Positions 6,257 through 14,341 are shown, counted from the first letter of the stretch. The stretch is DNA of 14,787 nt from Syntrophaceae bacterium UBA5764 (GCA_002418825.1 DIEW01000083.1:2249-17035); one strand, 5' to 3'. The notes: generated by a model not told the origin, from the letters alone. Translations and numbers: made by a program.

Positions 6257-7055
6257 CGGGAAAAGGAAAAATCTTTTTACGAAAAAAATTATATTTCACT
6301 TTATTTTTGTATTCGTACTCGGTGTTCCTGCCGCAGCGATAAGCGGCGGGTTTGGCGCCCCGCAACCGGTTTGCAGGGAGACGGGCGGTTTACATACCGC
6401 CATTGGGTACTGGTATGGTGAAAATGTTTATGAAAACGGGGTGACAAATGTAGTCAGGCAAAATCAGATTTATTCGGAGGCCGGCTATGGATTCGGGATG
6501 TATATGGATGTATACGCGCGGATTGGGGTCTCTGATTTAAAAATGTTGGATGCTTTTCGTTCCGGTATTGTCACAACTTTTACCAATAAAAGTAATTTCA
6601 AGGATAACTGGAAAATTTTCGGCACACTGGGAGCTAAGGGATTTTATCCCCTCAATGATATTTTTGGTGTCGGAGTATTTTTTCAGGGCACGTGCTATTT
6701 TGATGACTTTTCGGATGGCGTTGCCGGCAGGGAAAGTGGCAGGCTTTTTTTATCAGAGCTGGACATTGAAAATTATTGGGAGGTCAATGCCGGCATCGGC
6801 TTGCAAGCAGCGATTCCTCATGGCATAAAGCTGTACTGTGGGCCTTATGGATATTATTTTCAAGCTAGAGTCTCTCCTCTTTTTAATATTGCCGGTCTCC
6901 CCTTTGTCACCGCTGATGGGAAAATCAAGAACAAAACGAAATGGGGCGGGTACGGGGGAATCGTTGTGCCTTTGGGCAAAGGATTTCAGATTAATGTGGA
7001 AGGGCAGTATTCGGAACGATTTTCCGTCGGGGCTGCCGCAATATATATGTATTGA
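6249..7055 (+). CDS. Outer-membrane beta-barrel protein, function unknown
   Basis: I do not recognise a specific family. The 268-residue product starts with a basic stretch and hydrophobic core (about 13-27) ending VPAAA, a plausible signal peptide cut near residue 30. The mature part alternates aromatic and glycine-rich strands with polar turns (for example LHTAIGYWYGE, AGYGFGMYMDVYARIG, IFGTLGAKGFYP, GIKLYCGPYGYYFQARVS, GFQINVEGQYSERFSVGAAAIYMY). It ends in tyrosine, as barrel proteins recognised by the BAM machinery commonly end in an aromatic residue. The start is inferred: TTG at 6249 overlaps the last 8 bases of mlaA, suggesting translational coupling, and no ATG or GTG gives the signal peptide. 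Its position right after mlaA suggests a role in envelope lipid homeostasis, but that is inference from context only. Confidence 0.75.
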   Translation: MNDGKRKNLFTKKIIFHFIFVFVLGVPAAAISGGFGAPQPVCRETGGLHTAIGYWYGENVYENGVTNVVRQNQIYSEAGYGFGMYMDVYARIGVSDLKMLDAFRSGIVTTFTNKSNFKDNWKIFGTLGAKGFYPLNDIFGVGVFFQGTCYFDDFSDGVAGRESGRLFLSELDIENYWEVNAGIGLQAAIPHGIKLYCGPYGYYFQARVSPLFNIAGLPFVTADGKIKNKTKWGGYGGIVVPLGKGFQINVEGQYSERFSVGAAAIYMY

Positions 7056-7076
7056 AAAAAATATTAAGGAAGGGAT

Positions 7077-7703
7077 ATGCCGAACTTACTGTTTGTTTTG
7101 ATAGTTGTTTTTGGGCTTCTGAGCCTGGTTTTTTTTATTCTGACTTTTGTCGCCATACGAAAGAAGAAAATTATCGGGACAACAGTTGGTTTGCTAGTCG
7201 CGTTGCTTTGTCTTGTGCTTGCCGCTTTATGTGGAACGATCACCGTGGCAACGAAAGGTTATCTGGCTCTGACGCACGAAGAAACGGCGGCTGTGGTTGC
7301 AATAGAGCCGCTTGAGGAAAAAGTATTTTTGGCTCACTTTGAATTCCCTGATGGGAACAAAGCTTCCTACCGTCTGGCTGGAGACGCCATATATGTTGAC
7401 GCGCATATCCTTAAGTGGAAACCTTTGGCCAATATCCTCGGCCTCCATACGGCGTACGAGCTTGATCGTGTTGCCGGCCGTTATGCGGATATTGAAGAGG
7501 AAATAAAAAATCCACGCACGGTTTTTCTCCTCGCCGAGAAAAAACCGGTAGATATGTTCAGGCTGAGAACAAAATTTTCTTTTTTTGAGCCTTTTTTGGA
7601 TGCCGAGTACGGTTCTGCTGCTTTTGTTGATTTGAAACAGCCGGCAAAATATGAAATAAGAGTTTCCGCCTCCGGTCTCTTAATCAGAGAAAAAGAACCA
7701 TGA
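7077..7703 (+). CDS. Membrane-anchored conserved hypothetical protein
   Basis: A 208-residue protein with two hydrophobic helices (about 3-26 and 34-57) joined by a short basic loop RKKK, then a soluble domain of about 150 residues. The positive-inside rule puts the loop in the cytoplasm and the soluble domain outside, in the periplasm. The best marked segment is YVDAHILKWKPLANILGLH (106-124) followed by TAYELDRVAGRY (125-136). I recall this pattern from conserved proteobacterial proteins sometimes annotated loosely as efflux-pump related, a name the sequence does not support: there are too few membrane helices for a transporter. A good ribosome site AAGGAAGG (7066-7073) precedes ATG 7077, 21 bases after the barrel gene, so it is probably co-transcribed with the mla operon. 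Function unknown. Confidence 0.78.
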   Translation: MPNLLFVLIVVFGLLSLVFFILTFVAIRKKKIIGTTVGLLVALLCLVLAALCGTITVATKGYLALTHEETAAVVAIEPLEEKVFLAHFEFPDGNKASYRLAGDAIYVDAHILKWKPLANILGLHTAYELDRVAGRYADIEEEIKNPRTVFLLAEKKPVDMFRLRTKFSFFEPFLDAEYGSAAFVDLKQPAKYEIRVSASGLLIREKEP

Positions 7704-7969
7704 TGATTTCAATGGTTTCTAAGCCTGTCTTTACTGGTTACGGTTTAATGTGAAAATTAAAATTGTTTGAGTGCCTGACAATAACTTCTGATATCTTGTA
7801 TAAGAATGCCCAGTATTGGACCGACAGCCGCTTCCGAGATTAAGATGGCAGTGTTATCAAGTTGCTTATAAAAGAAACTACCCAATGCCCGTAATCAATG
7901 ATATGATCGGTAACAATCTTAAATTCTGAAAACGCGTAGAATCAATTTTTTATTTAAGGAGAGTAAAAA
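7704..7969. other. Intergenic region before the nitroreductase gene
   Basis: This 266-base gap follows the mla-linked operon. I see no RNA gene and no convincing coding region. A short - strand frame (7885-7757, TTG start, 42 codons) and scattered + strand fragments broken by stops exist, but none has a ribosome site or recognisable protein. There is no strong terminator after 7703: the only nearby inverted repeat is a 6-bp stem (7696-7701 with 7712-7717) lacking a T-run. Confidence 0.55.
7775..7804 (+). promoter_or_regulatory. Candidate promoter upstream of the nitroreductase gene
   Basis: CTGACA (7775-7780) and TATAAG (7799-7804) are 18 bases apart, each one mismatch from the sigma-70 consensus. 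If used, the leader before the nitroreductase ATG would be about 160 bases. A second -10-like box TAGAAT (7937-7942) is closer to the gene but has no matching -35. This is a by-eye call. Confidence 0.35.
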
Positions 7970-8548
7970 ATGACATTTGCTGAGCTTTTGCAAAAAAGAA
8001 GATCGGTACGTGATTATGAACAAAAAGCCGTCGGGATTGATACAATCAATGAAATCCTGCAGGAAGCGACGCTGGCGCCTTCGGCCAGCAACAATCAGCC
8101 CTGCCGCTTTGTGGTGATTAACTGCCGGGAAACCATCAAAAGGCTCTCCGATGAAAGCAAGGCCAATCTGCTGAAAGATTTTGCACAGAAGAAAGCAAGC
8201 TTAAGCCCGGAATACGTTGAATTGCTCAAAAATGAAAAATTCAACGTGTTTTACAATGCGCCCTGCGTTATTTATATTGTTGGGTCACGTGCAGTGCATT
8301 CGTTGGATATCGATTGCGCGCTTATGGCCAGCTATATCATGTTTGCCGCAGCGGCCAGAGGCTTGGGTACCTGCTGGATCGGTCTGGGCGAGCATATCCG
8401 CGATCCGAAGCTCAGGGCGGAAATGGGTATGGATGAAAACCTGCGTATTGTCGCGCCGCTGATTATTGGTTATCCCAAAGAAAATCCCGCACCGTCCGCC
8501 CGCAATGCGCCGAAAATCCTGAGGGTAATCAGTCAGGCAAAGGGCTGA
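7970..8548 (+). CDS. Nitroreductase-family FMN oxidoreductase
   Basis: A 192-residue protein of the FMN-dependent nitroreductase fold, which works as a homodimer using NAD(P)H to reduce nitro compounds, quinones or other acceptors. The N-terminal FMN-phosphate motif RRSVRDY (10-16) and the following APSASNNQPCRF (36-47) are typical, as are the late GLGTCWIGLGEH (131-142) and the closing IIGYPKENP (165-173) motifs. Length is normal. The ribosome site AAGGAGAG (7956-7963) lies 6 bases before the ATG. The gene appears monocistronic, with the 266-base gap upstream. It converges on pgi, with only three bases between the two stop codons and no room for a separate terminator. The natural substrate cannot be read from the sequence. 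Confidence 0.92.
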   Translation: MTFAELLQKRRSVRDYEQKAVGIDTINEILQEATLAPSASNNQPCRFVVINCRETIKRLSDESKANLLKDFAQKKASLSPEYVELLKNEKFNVFYNAPCVIYIVGSRAVHSLDIDCALMASYIMFAAAARGLGTCWIGLGEHIRDPKLRAEMGMDENLRIVAPLIIGYPKENPAPSARNAPKILRVISQAKG

Positions 8549-8551
8549 AAA

Positions 8552-10207
8552 CTAGAGAGAAGCGGTAAGTTTCTTCAGAAAGATTGCGGCATCCTTTTGG
8601 CAGTGGATGCGGATGATACGGCGGCCTTTTTCCTTGAGCGCCCGCCAGTCACCTTGCGCCTGCGCGTCCTTCAACGCGCCAAAACTCAAAAAAGAACGAT
8701 CTGTATTCAGATCTTCAGGAATAGCGACATCAACGATATTTTCCCCCGTCAGTTGCATGAACAGGCCGCGGTTGGCGCCACCCTTGTGCAATTGTCCGGT
8801 GGAATGAAGATAACGAGGTCCGTAGCCATGTGTCACGGGCAATTTATATTTCTTAAAAATTGCCGCGCGCAGGCGGGCAACCGCCCCGTCGATTTCCGCG
8901 GATGGGCTTAAATAGTTTTGCAGACAGATATAATCACCGGCTCTGCTTTGTTTTAAAAAGGTATTTAACACGTCTGTTAAAGTGTTTCCTGTTATATCGC
9001 CGTAGATACTGGTATCAGCGTTGCTAAAACCCGGTCTTTGCTCTTCGGCGCTTTTCTTTTTCTGGCGCGCCTCAATCATTTTCCGCGTGTGTATTTTTGT
9101 CGCTTCAACATCCGGCTGGTCAAAGGGATTGACACCTAAAAAATATGCCGCCACGACGGTGGCTATTTCCCATGTGTACATTTGACTTCCCAGGTCATAG
9201 TCATCTTTGAATCCTACGGTGATGACCGGATGCCCGGTGGCGTTTAAGTTTTTTATCCGGGAAAAATCATCGTTTTCATCTTGAAAAAAGACAAAAACCC
9301 GGTCTTTATTATATAAATCAACATCGCCGACAGGTTCATCCAAAACAGGCAGGATTCCTTTGCCTGCTTTGCCGGTGCTCTCCGCGATAAGCTGCTCCAG
9401 CCAGTCACCGAATACTTTCCAGCGCGGTGTCAGATGAACTGTTAGTTTGTTGCGCCCCTGGCACGCAAACGTCCCCAATGCCGCGCCCAGCATAATGCCA
9501 GTTTCGTCAGTGGCGGTTTTTGCGTTGTTGAGCAGTTTTTCTACGTCCATGCCGATGATTGCCGCCGGGACGATACCGAAAAAAGAAAGAGCGCTGTAAC
9601 GGCCGCCGATATCCGGATTGTTGAGGAAGACGTGAAACGGAGAAAATTCCCGCGCCGTTTTGGCCAGAGGCGATCCTTCATCGGTGATGAAAATAAAATG
9701 TTCGCCAGCATCGGCGCCTTTTCTTTTCCGTGTTTCGTTGTAGAAAAAATGAAAGAGGGACGTTATTTCCAGAGTTGTTCCGGATTTGGAAGAAACGATA
9801 AATAGCGCGCGATCCCAACTTATCTTTTGCGCGATATTAATTATTGCCGCCGGGTCTGTCGTATCCAATACAGTGAGTTGCGGGTAATTTGCTCGTGCGC
9901 CGAAAACTTTGCTGAAAACTTCCGCCGCCAGACTAGAGCCGCCCATACCCAATAAAATAACATCTTTTATTTTTTTCTCGTCCAGTGGTGCAAGAATTTT
10001 CCGGATGTGATCGATTTTTCCCAGGGTTTGTCCGGGCGCGTCAAGCCAGCCCAGGCGATTCACTATTTCATCGGGTGATGCGCTCCACAGCGTGTAATCT
10101 TTTGCCCGGATACGCCTCGCCACATCATCTTTACGTGTTTTTTTCCAGGCTTCGCGGGCTAACTCTTGATAATTTCCCAGATGATAATTAATGAAGGCAT
10201 CTTTCAT
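8552..10207 (-). CDS. pgi: Glucose-6-phosphate isomerase
   Basis: A 551-residue enzyme interconverting glucose 6-phosphate and fructose 6-phosphate in glycolysis/gluconeogenesis. It has the two sugar-isomerase (SIS) lobes: GMGGSSLAAEVF (87-98) and SSKSGTTLEI (139-148) bind the phosphate; GGRYSALSFFG (201-211) and AESTGKAGKG (275-284) line the active site; HGYGPRYLHSTGQLHKGG (460-477) carries the catalytic histidine/lysine region. This HSTGQLHKGG form resembles, as I recall, the isomerase half of bifunctional transaldolase/isomerase proteins more than the classic E. coli Pgi. I chose ATG 10207, one base after the transketolase stop. A TTG at 10228 would add seven residues inside the transketolase gene. 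There is little ribosome site, so coupling to transketolase translation is likely. It is the last gene of its operon. Confidence 0.93.
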   Translation of the reverse strand: MKDAFINYHLGNYQELAREAWKKTRKDDVARRIRAKDYTLWSASPDEIVNRLGWLDAPGQTLGKIDHIRKILAPLDEKKIKDVILLGMGGSSLAAEVFSKVFGARANYPQLTVLDTTDPAAIINIAQKISWDRALFIVSSKSGTTLEITSLFHFFYNETRKRKGADAGEHFIFITDEGSPLAKTAREFSPFHVFLNNPDIGGRYSALSFFGIVPAAIIGMDVEKLLNNAKTATDETGIMLGAALGTFACQGRNKLTVHLTPRWKVFGDWLEQLIAESTGKAGKGILPVLDEPVGDVDLYNKDRVFVFFQDENDDFSRIKNLNATGHPVITVGFKDDYDLGSQMYTWEIATVVAAYFLGVNPFDQPDVEATKIHTRKMIEARQKKKSAEEQRPGFSNADTSIYGDITGNTLTDVLNTFLKQSRAGDYICLQNYLSPSAEIDGAVARLRAAIFKKYKLPVTHGYGPRYLHSTGQLHKGGANRGLFMQLTGENIVDVAIPEDLNTDRSFLSFGALKDAQAQGDWRALKEKGRRIIRIHCQKDAAIFLKKLTASL

Positions 10208-10208
10208 T

Positions 10209-12272
10209 TTATTTCTTTTGATTTTCAAGCAGTTTCTTGGCTTTGGCCATTATATTTTCCACGGTAAAGCCGAATTTTTCGAAAAGCACCGGACCGGGTG
10301 CGGAGGCGCCAAAACTCGACATGCCAATAATATTTCCGGCGAGTCCCACGTAGTGTTCCCAGCCCAGGCTAATGCCTGCTTCCACGGCAATTCTTGCCGA
10401 AATGTGCGGCGGCAAAACTTTTTCACGGTAATCACGTGGCTGGCGATCAAAGATTTCCCAGCTGGGCAGAGAAACCACGCGGACTTTAACTTCTTCCTGG
10501 GAAAGTTTTTGCGCCGTGGTTAAGGCAAGCGATACTTCCGAGCCGGTGGCAATAAAAATTATTTCCGGATCCGGTGAAGATTCCCAGAGAATATATCCCC
10601 CTTGATTTGTGCTGGAGACGGGGGCACACACAGAACGATCCAATACCGGCAAGTTCTGGCGGCTGAAGATCAGTACAGTCGGGCCTGCGGTATTTGTTAA
10701 CGCGATGCGCCACGATTCGAGTGTTTCATTGGCATCCGCCGGACGTATTACGGTCATGTTCGGCACCTGGCGCAGATTCATAACTTGTTCGACAGGCTGA
10801 TGCGTGGGACCGTCTTCGCCTACTCCGATGCTGTCATGCGTGAAAACAAAAATTACGCGCAGCTTCATGAGCGCGGCCAGGCGCATGGGTGGGCGCATGT
10901 AATCGGCAAAAGTAAGAAAAGTCGCCGTGTAGGGGATAACACCGCCGTGGAGGGCCATGCCTACGGAAATTGAACCCATCGCGTGTTCGCGCACACCGTA
11001 ATGAATGTTGCGGCCTTCAAACCCCCAGTGTCCGCCGACCATGCCGTGTAGTCCTTCGGAAGATGAAGCCGGGTTTTGAAAATCGCCCATGTTTTTGAGC
11101 CAGGTGAAGGTAGATGGGTTTAAATCAGCCGAGCCGCCCATAAGTTCCGGAACTTTCGCGGCGAGGAACTGCATAACCGTTTCCGACGCTTTTCTTGTGG
11201 CAATTCCTTTCGTATCATAAGGAAAGGGAGCAAGGTTAGATGCCCAGTCCTCCGGCAGTTCGCCTTTTATTCTTCTCTCGAACTCTTCGCCCAGAGCCGC
11301 ATTGTTTTGCTTGTATGCGGTCAGATTATCCCGCCACATTCTTTCCTGTTTTTTGCCGCGCGAAAGAGCTTTGCGGAAATATTTTTTTACATCCTCGCGG
11401 ACATAAAAACTTTTATCCGCTTCCCAGCAGAGCGCTTCTTTTGTTTTCTGCAGTTCCTCGGCTCCCAGAGGCGAACCGTGCGCGTCGCAGCTTCCCTGCT
11501 TGCAGGGAGCACCGTATCCTATGGTTGTAGAAACACAAATAAGCGACGGTTTTTCCGTTTCGCGCTTTGCTTTTTTGATTGCTTTGTCGATAGCCGCGAC
11601 ATCATTGCCATCAGCCACTTTAAGTATCTGCCAGCCGTAGGATTTGAATCGTAATTCAATATTTTCGGTAAAAGACAGCCCCGCGGAGCCGGCCAGCGTT
11701 ACTTTGTTGTCATCGTAAAGGACGATTAATTTACCCAGCCGCAGATGCCCGGCCAGCGCGCAGGCTTCGGCAACCACTCCTTCCATCATATCGCCGTCAC
11801 TGGCCAGCACATAGGTGAAGTGATCGACTATTTTATTTCCTTCGCGGTTGAAACGCGCGGCCAGGTGAGCCTCGGCAATTGCCATGCCTACGGCATTGGC
11901 CAGACCCTGACCCAGCGGGCCCGTGGTTACTTCCGCACCGGGGGTGTGCCCGTATTCGGGGTGCCCCGGTGTGCGGCTGTCCCACTGGCGAAAATTTTTA
12001 ATATCGTCCAGCGTCAGGTCGTAACCGGATAAATGCAAAAGCGCGTATAGAAGCATTGAGGCATGGCCGGCGGACAGAACAAAACGGTCGCGGTCGGGCC
12101 ATTGCGGATTTTTCGGATTGTGTTTTAAATGTTTTGCCCAAAGGGTGTAAGCGGCGGCGGCGGCGCCCAAGGGCATTCCCGGGTGGCCGGATTTGGCTTT
12201 TTCAATCGCGTCAGTTGCCAGAAAACGGATGGTATTAATGCATTTCTTTTCCAGTTCTTTTCTGTCGGGCAT
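10209..12272 (-). CDS. tkt: Transketolase
   Basis: A 687-residue, full-length thiamine-diphosphate enzyme that moves two-carbon units between sugar phosphates in the non-oxidative pentose phosphate pathway. The N-terminal domain shows SGHPGMPLGAA (28-38), SAGHASMLLY (67-76), GPLGQGLANAVGMAIAE (118-134) and the cofactor motif SDGDMMEG (158-165) through YDDNK (186-190). HGSPLG (265-270) carries a substrate-binding histidine. In the pyrimidine domain NIHYGVREHAMG (422-433) carries the catalytic glutamate E429, and THDSIGVGEDGPTHQPVEQ (478-496) is a family signature. RPADANE (510-516) and the C-terminal domain are intact. Ribosome site AAGGAA (complement of 12278-12283) precedes the ATG. It sits 15 bases after cutA and directly before pgi, linking pentose phosphate and glycolytic intermediates. 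No transaldolase is in the window. Confidence 0.97.
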   Translation of the reverse strand: MPDRKELEKKCINTIRFLATDAIEKAKSGHPGMPLGAAAAAYTLWAKHLKHNPKNPQWPDRDRFVLSAGHASMLLYALLHLSGYDLTLDDIKNFRQWDSRTPGHPEYGHTPGAEVTTGPLGQGLANAVGMAIAEAHLAARFNREGNKIVDHFTYVLASDGDMMEGVVAEACALAGHLRLGKLIVLYDDNKVTLAGSAGLSFTENIELRFKSYGWQILKVADGNDVAAIDKAIKKAKRETEKPSLICVSTTIGYGAPCKQGSCDAHGSPLGAEELQKTKEALCWEADKSFYVREDVKKYFRKALSRGKKQERMWRDNLTAYKQNNAALGEEFERRIKGELPEDWASNLAPFPYDTKGIATRKASETVMQFLAAKVPELMGGSADLNPSTFTWLKNMGDFQNPASSSEGLHGMVGGHWGFEGRNIHYGVREHAMGSISVGMALHGGVIPYTATFLTFADYMRPPMRLAALMKLRVIFVFTHDSIGVGEDGPTHQPVEQVMNLRQVPNMTVIRPADANETLESWRIALTNTAGPTVLIFSRQNLPVLDRSVCAPVSSTNQGGYILWESSPDPEIIFIATGSEVSLALTTAQKLSQEEVKVRVVSLPSWEIFDRQPRDYREKVLPPHISARIAVEAGISLGWEHYVGLAGNIIGMSSFGASAPGPVLFEKFGFTVENIMAKAKKLLENQKK

Positions 12273-12287
12273 AGAATTTCCTTGTTT

Positions 12288-12605
12288 TCAGATTAGTGAA
12301 TCCTCAATCCATTGTAAGTACTGCGCGCTGCCTCGTTTAATCGGTATCGCGATGATCTCCGGCGTTTCGTAGGAGTGCAGTTTTTTTATCGCGGTTTGTA
12401 CTTTGTCAAAAAAATCTTCACGCGTTTTGATCAGACACAGCCACTCGAAAGATGTTTCTGTTTCGTTCTTCCATGTGTATATGCTTTCTGCAGGGCCGAT
12501 GATTTGTACACAGGCGGCCAGTTTTTGCTCTACCAGATAGTGAGCGATTTTCTGCGCCTCTTCTTTTGTTTCGGTAGTTGTCGATACTTGAATAAACGAC
12601 TTCAT
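12288..12605 (-). CDS. cutA: CutA1-family divalent-cation tolerance protein
   Basis: A 105-residue small trimeric protein of the CutA1 family, linked in E. coli to copper/divalent-metal tolerance though its molecular role is unsettled. Hallmarks present: KLAACVQI (28-35), SIYTWKNE (41-48) and LHSYETPEIIAIPI (76-89). Length matches the family (about 105-115). I chose ATG 12605, whose ATGA overlaps the stop of the upstream methyltransferase gene. A longer open frame reaching 12689 would add 28 unrelated residues that are antiparallel-neutral coding of that gene, so it is rejected. No strong ribosome site is seen, consistent with translational coupling. Being near a TerC-family gene, it may share a metal-related role, but this is only suggestive. 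Confidence 0.92.
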   Translation of the reverse strand: MKSFIQVSTTTETKEEAQKIAHYLVEQKLAACVQIIGPAESIYTWKNETETSFEWLCLIKTREDFFDKVQTAIKKLHSYETPEIIAIPIKRGSAQYLQWIEDSLI

Positions 12606-13381
12606 TTTTTTGTGCACTCGTACATCATGATAGCAGCAGCCTGTGTCAAACTCAAGGAATCGACTTTGCTCCGCCCGGGAATGCTCCATTGTTCGTGCGC
12701 CGTTTTTAAAAGAGACGGAGGCAAGCCGTGGCTTTCATTACCTAAAAGCAAAGCGGTCTTTTTGATGACCGGATGCGGCTCCAATCCTTCGCGGACATCG
12801 GATCCAACAAGGAAGAAATGTTTTTTTATTTCAGATAATACCACGGATAAATCAATTTCCGGGATAATTGTCAAATGAAAAAGACTTCCCATAGAAGCGC
12901 GCACAGCTTTCGGGTTAGTATAGTCCGCCGAGTTGGTGCTTATAATTATTCCGGAAAAGCCGAACCAGTGCGCACTGCGCATGATCGCTCCCAGATTGCG
13001 GGGATTGTTTATCTCATGCAAAATCAAAATATTGCCGGGAGTTTGGGGCAACCATGCTGTTGTATCTGGCGGCTGTTTTATGGAAACTACTGCCATGATT
13101 CCCTCCGGCTCCCTGTCCTGGCCGATTTTTTGCCACTGTGAGCGTGTGAGCTGATAAACGGGGACATTTTGGCTGGGGTGAAATTTGAAATTTTCCCGGT
13201 GTGTTGTTTTTTCCGGCATGAGGAGCAGGGCTTTAATTTGGTAGGTGCTTGCTATTAACTCTTGCACTACCTTTACGCCTTCAGCCAGAAATATTCCTTC
13301 TTCCCGGCGTACTTTCACGTCGCTAAGCCTTGCCCATTTTTTCAGTTGCGTCTGAGATATATTTTGATAATTGATTTCCAT
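12602..13381 (-). CDS. TrmH/SpoU-family RNA 2'-O-methyltransferase
   Basis: A 259-residue SPOUT-class enzyme that transfers a methyl group from S-adenosylmethionine to a ribose 2'-OH in tRNA or rRNA. The N-terminal RNA-binding (L30e-like) part has RREEGIFLAEGVKVVQELI (25-43). The knotted C-terminal domain has the three SpoU motifs: LHEINNPRNLGAIMRSA (121-137, with the conserved N and R), LLLGNESHGL (211-220) and SLSLTQAAAIMMYE (242-255). The layout fits 23S rRNA RlmB-like or tRNA TrmH-like members; the exact target base cannot be assigned. I chose ATG 13381, ten bases after the terC stop, because the family begins just before the RREEG segment. An upstream start at 13462 would run into terC. 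The stop overlaps the cutA start. Confidence 0.9.
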   Translation of the reverse strand: MEINYQNISQTQLKKWARLSDVKVRREEGIFLAEGVKVVQELIASTYQIKALLLMPEKTTHRENFKFHPSQNVPVYQLTRSQWQKIGQDREPEGIMAVVSIKQPPDTTAWLPQTPGNILILHEINNPRNLGAIMRSAHWFGFSGIIISTNSADYTNPKAVRASMGSLFHLTIIPEIDLSVVLSEIKKHFFLVGSDVREGLEPHPVIKKTALLLGNESHGLPPSLLKTAHEQWSIPGRSKVDSLSLTQAAAIMMYECTKK

Positions 13382-13391
13382 AAAGCGAGAC

Positions 13392-14321
13392 CTATTTTGG
13401 GGGGGAGATAATTTCCTCCTGAGGTTTCGGCCACAAGAGCGAAACAATGATGGCAAGGGCAAGGAAGGAAGCGATTATCAGCAGAGAAATATTAATTGGT
13501 ATTTTATAGAAATCGGAAATCAGCATTTTCACGCCCACAAAGCTCAGGATAGCGATAAGGCCGTATTGCAAATAATGAAAAATTCTCATTATTCCGGAAA
13601 TGGCGAAAAACAGTGAACGCAGTCCTAAAATAGCAAAGACGTTGGAAGTGTAAATAATAAAAGGGTCATTGGTAATGGCCAAAACCGCGGGAATGGAATC
13701 AACGGCAAAAATTATATCGGTGGTTTCCAAAGCCAAGATAACGGCCAAAAGCGGTGTGGCGAAACGGACGCCTCTTTTTATGACAAAAAAATGTCCTTCC
13801 TGATAATTGCGCGTCATGGGCATTGTCTTGCGCAGCATCCTGACTAGAATGTTTTTTCCAGGGTGAATCTCGCGCCCCTTGCCGAAGGCCATTCGTACCG
13901 CGGTGAAAATTAGGAATGCGCCGAAAATATAAATGATCCAGTGGAATTTGTTAATCAGCGCCACGCCAGTGAAGATAAATACGGCGCGCGTAATCAGTGC
14001 TAAAAGTATTCCCCAAAAAAGTGCTTTATGTTCAAGCTTATGTGGCACTCGAAAATAACGGAAAATCAATAAAAACACAAAAAGATTATCCACGCTTAGG
14101 GAATATTCGATGAGATAGCCGGTAAAATATTCCAGCGCTTTGTGGTGACCGTGGAAATAGTATATTCCCACGCCAAATGACAATCCCAGAGAGACCCAGA
14201 ATGATGTCCAGAGCAGCGCCTCTTTGAGGCGGATAATGTGGGCTTTACGGTTAAAAAAGCCTAAATCCAGTGCAAGCAGACCCAAAATTAATATTGTAAA
14301 TGCAATCCACCATAAAGACAT
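13392..14321 (-). CDS. TerC/Alx-family integral membrane protein
   Basis: A 309-residue inner-membrane protein with about eight to nine hydrophobic segments. TerC-family members include E. coli Alx and Bacillus MeeF/MeeY, linked to manganese export and loading of secreted enzymes, and the tellurite-resistance protein TerC. The family motifs are intact: EYSLSVDNLFVFLLIF (72-87) with D78, and ALETTDIIFAVDSIPAVLAIT (197-217) with E199, D202 and D208, the acidic pairs proposed to bind metal. I chose ATG 14321 for its strong ribosome site GGGGAGAG (complement of about 14330-14337). The longer frame to 14390 overlaps the upstream gene and lacks support. No manganese (yybP-ykoY) riboswitch is visible, as the gene is internal to an operon. 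No other ter genes are present, so a tellurite role is unlikely. Confidence 0.92.
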   Translation of the reverse strand: MSLWWIAFTILILGLLALDLGFFNRKAHIIRLKEALLWTSFWVSLGLSFGVGIYYFHGHHKALEYFTGYLIEYSLSVDNLFVFLLIFRYFRVPHKLEHKALFWGILLALITRAVFIFTGVALINKFHWIIYIFGAFLIFTAVRMAFGKGREIHPGKNILVRMLRKTMPMTRNYQEGHFFVIKRGVRFATPLLAVILALETTDIIFAVDSIPAVLAITNDPFIIYTSNVFAILGLRSLFFAISGIMRIFHYLQYGLIAILSFVGVKMLISDFYKIPINISLLIIASFLALAIIVSLLWPKPQEEIISPPK

Positions 14322-14341
14322 TTTTTTGCTCTCCCCCAAAA

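Noticed and set aside
7700..7753. 17-codon + strand frame overlapping the stop of the two-helix membrane protein gene
   Set aside because: The ATGA overlap looks like coupling, but the peptide is too short and shows no motif.
7757..7885. 42-codon - strand frame with a TTG start in the gap before the nitroreductase gene
   Set aside because: The product is hydrophobic and looks protein-like, but there is no ribosome site, no family match I can recognise and no conserved context. Too short to call.
10208..10228. Upstream TTG start for pgi
   Set aside because: It lies inside the transketolase gene and adds only a lysine-rich leader; ATG 10207 directly after the transketolase stop fits better.
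12606..12689. Upstream extension of cutA
   Set aside because: These codons overlap the methyltransferase gene in another frame, and the family begins at the internal methionine encoded at 12605.
13382..13462. Upstream extension of the TrmH-family gene
   Set aside because: It runs through the end of terC in another frame and gives a basic leader not found in the family.
14322..14341. yybP-ykoY manganese riboswitch before terC
   Set aside because: Only 20 bases separate terC from the upstream coding region, so there is no room for the aptamer.
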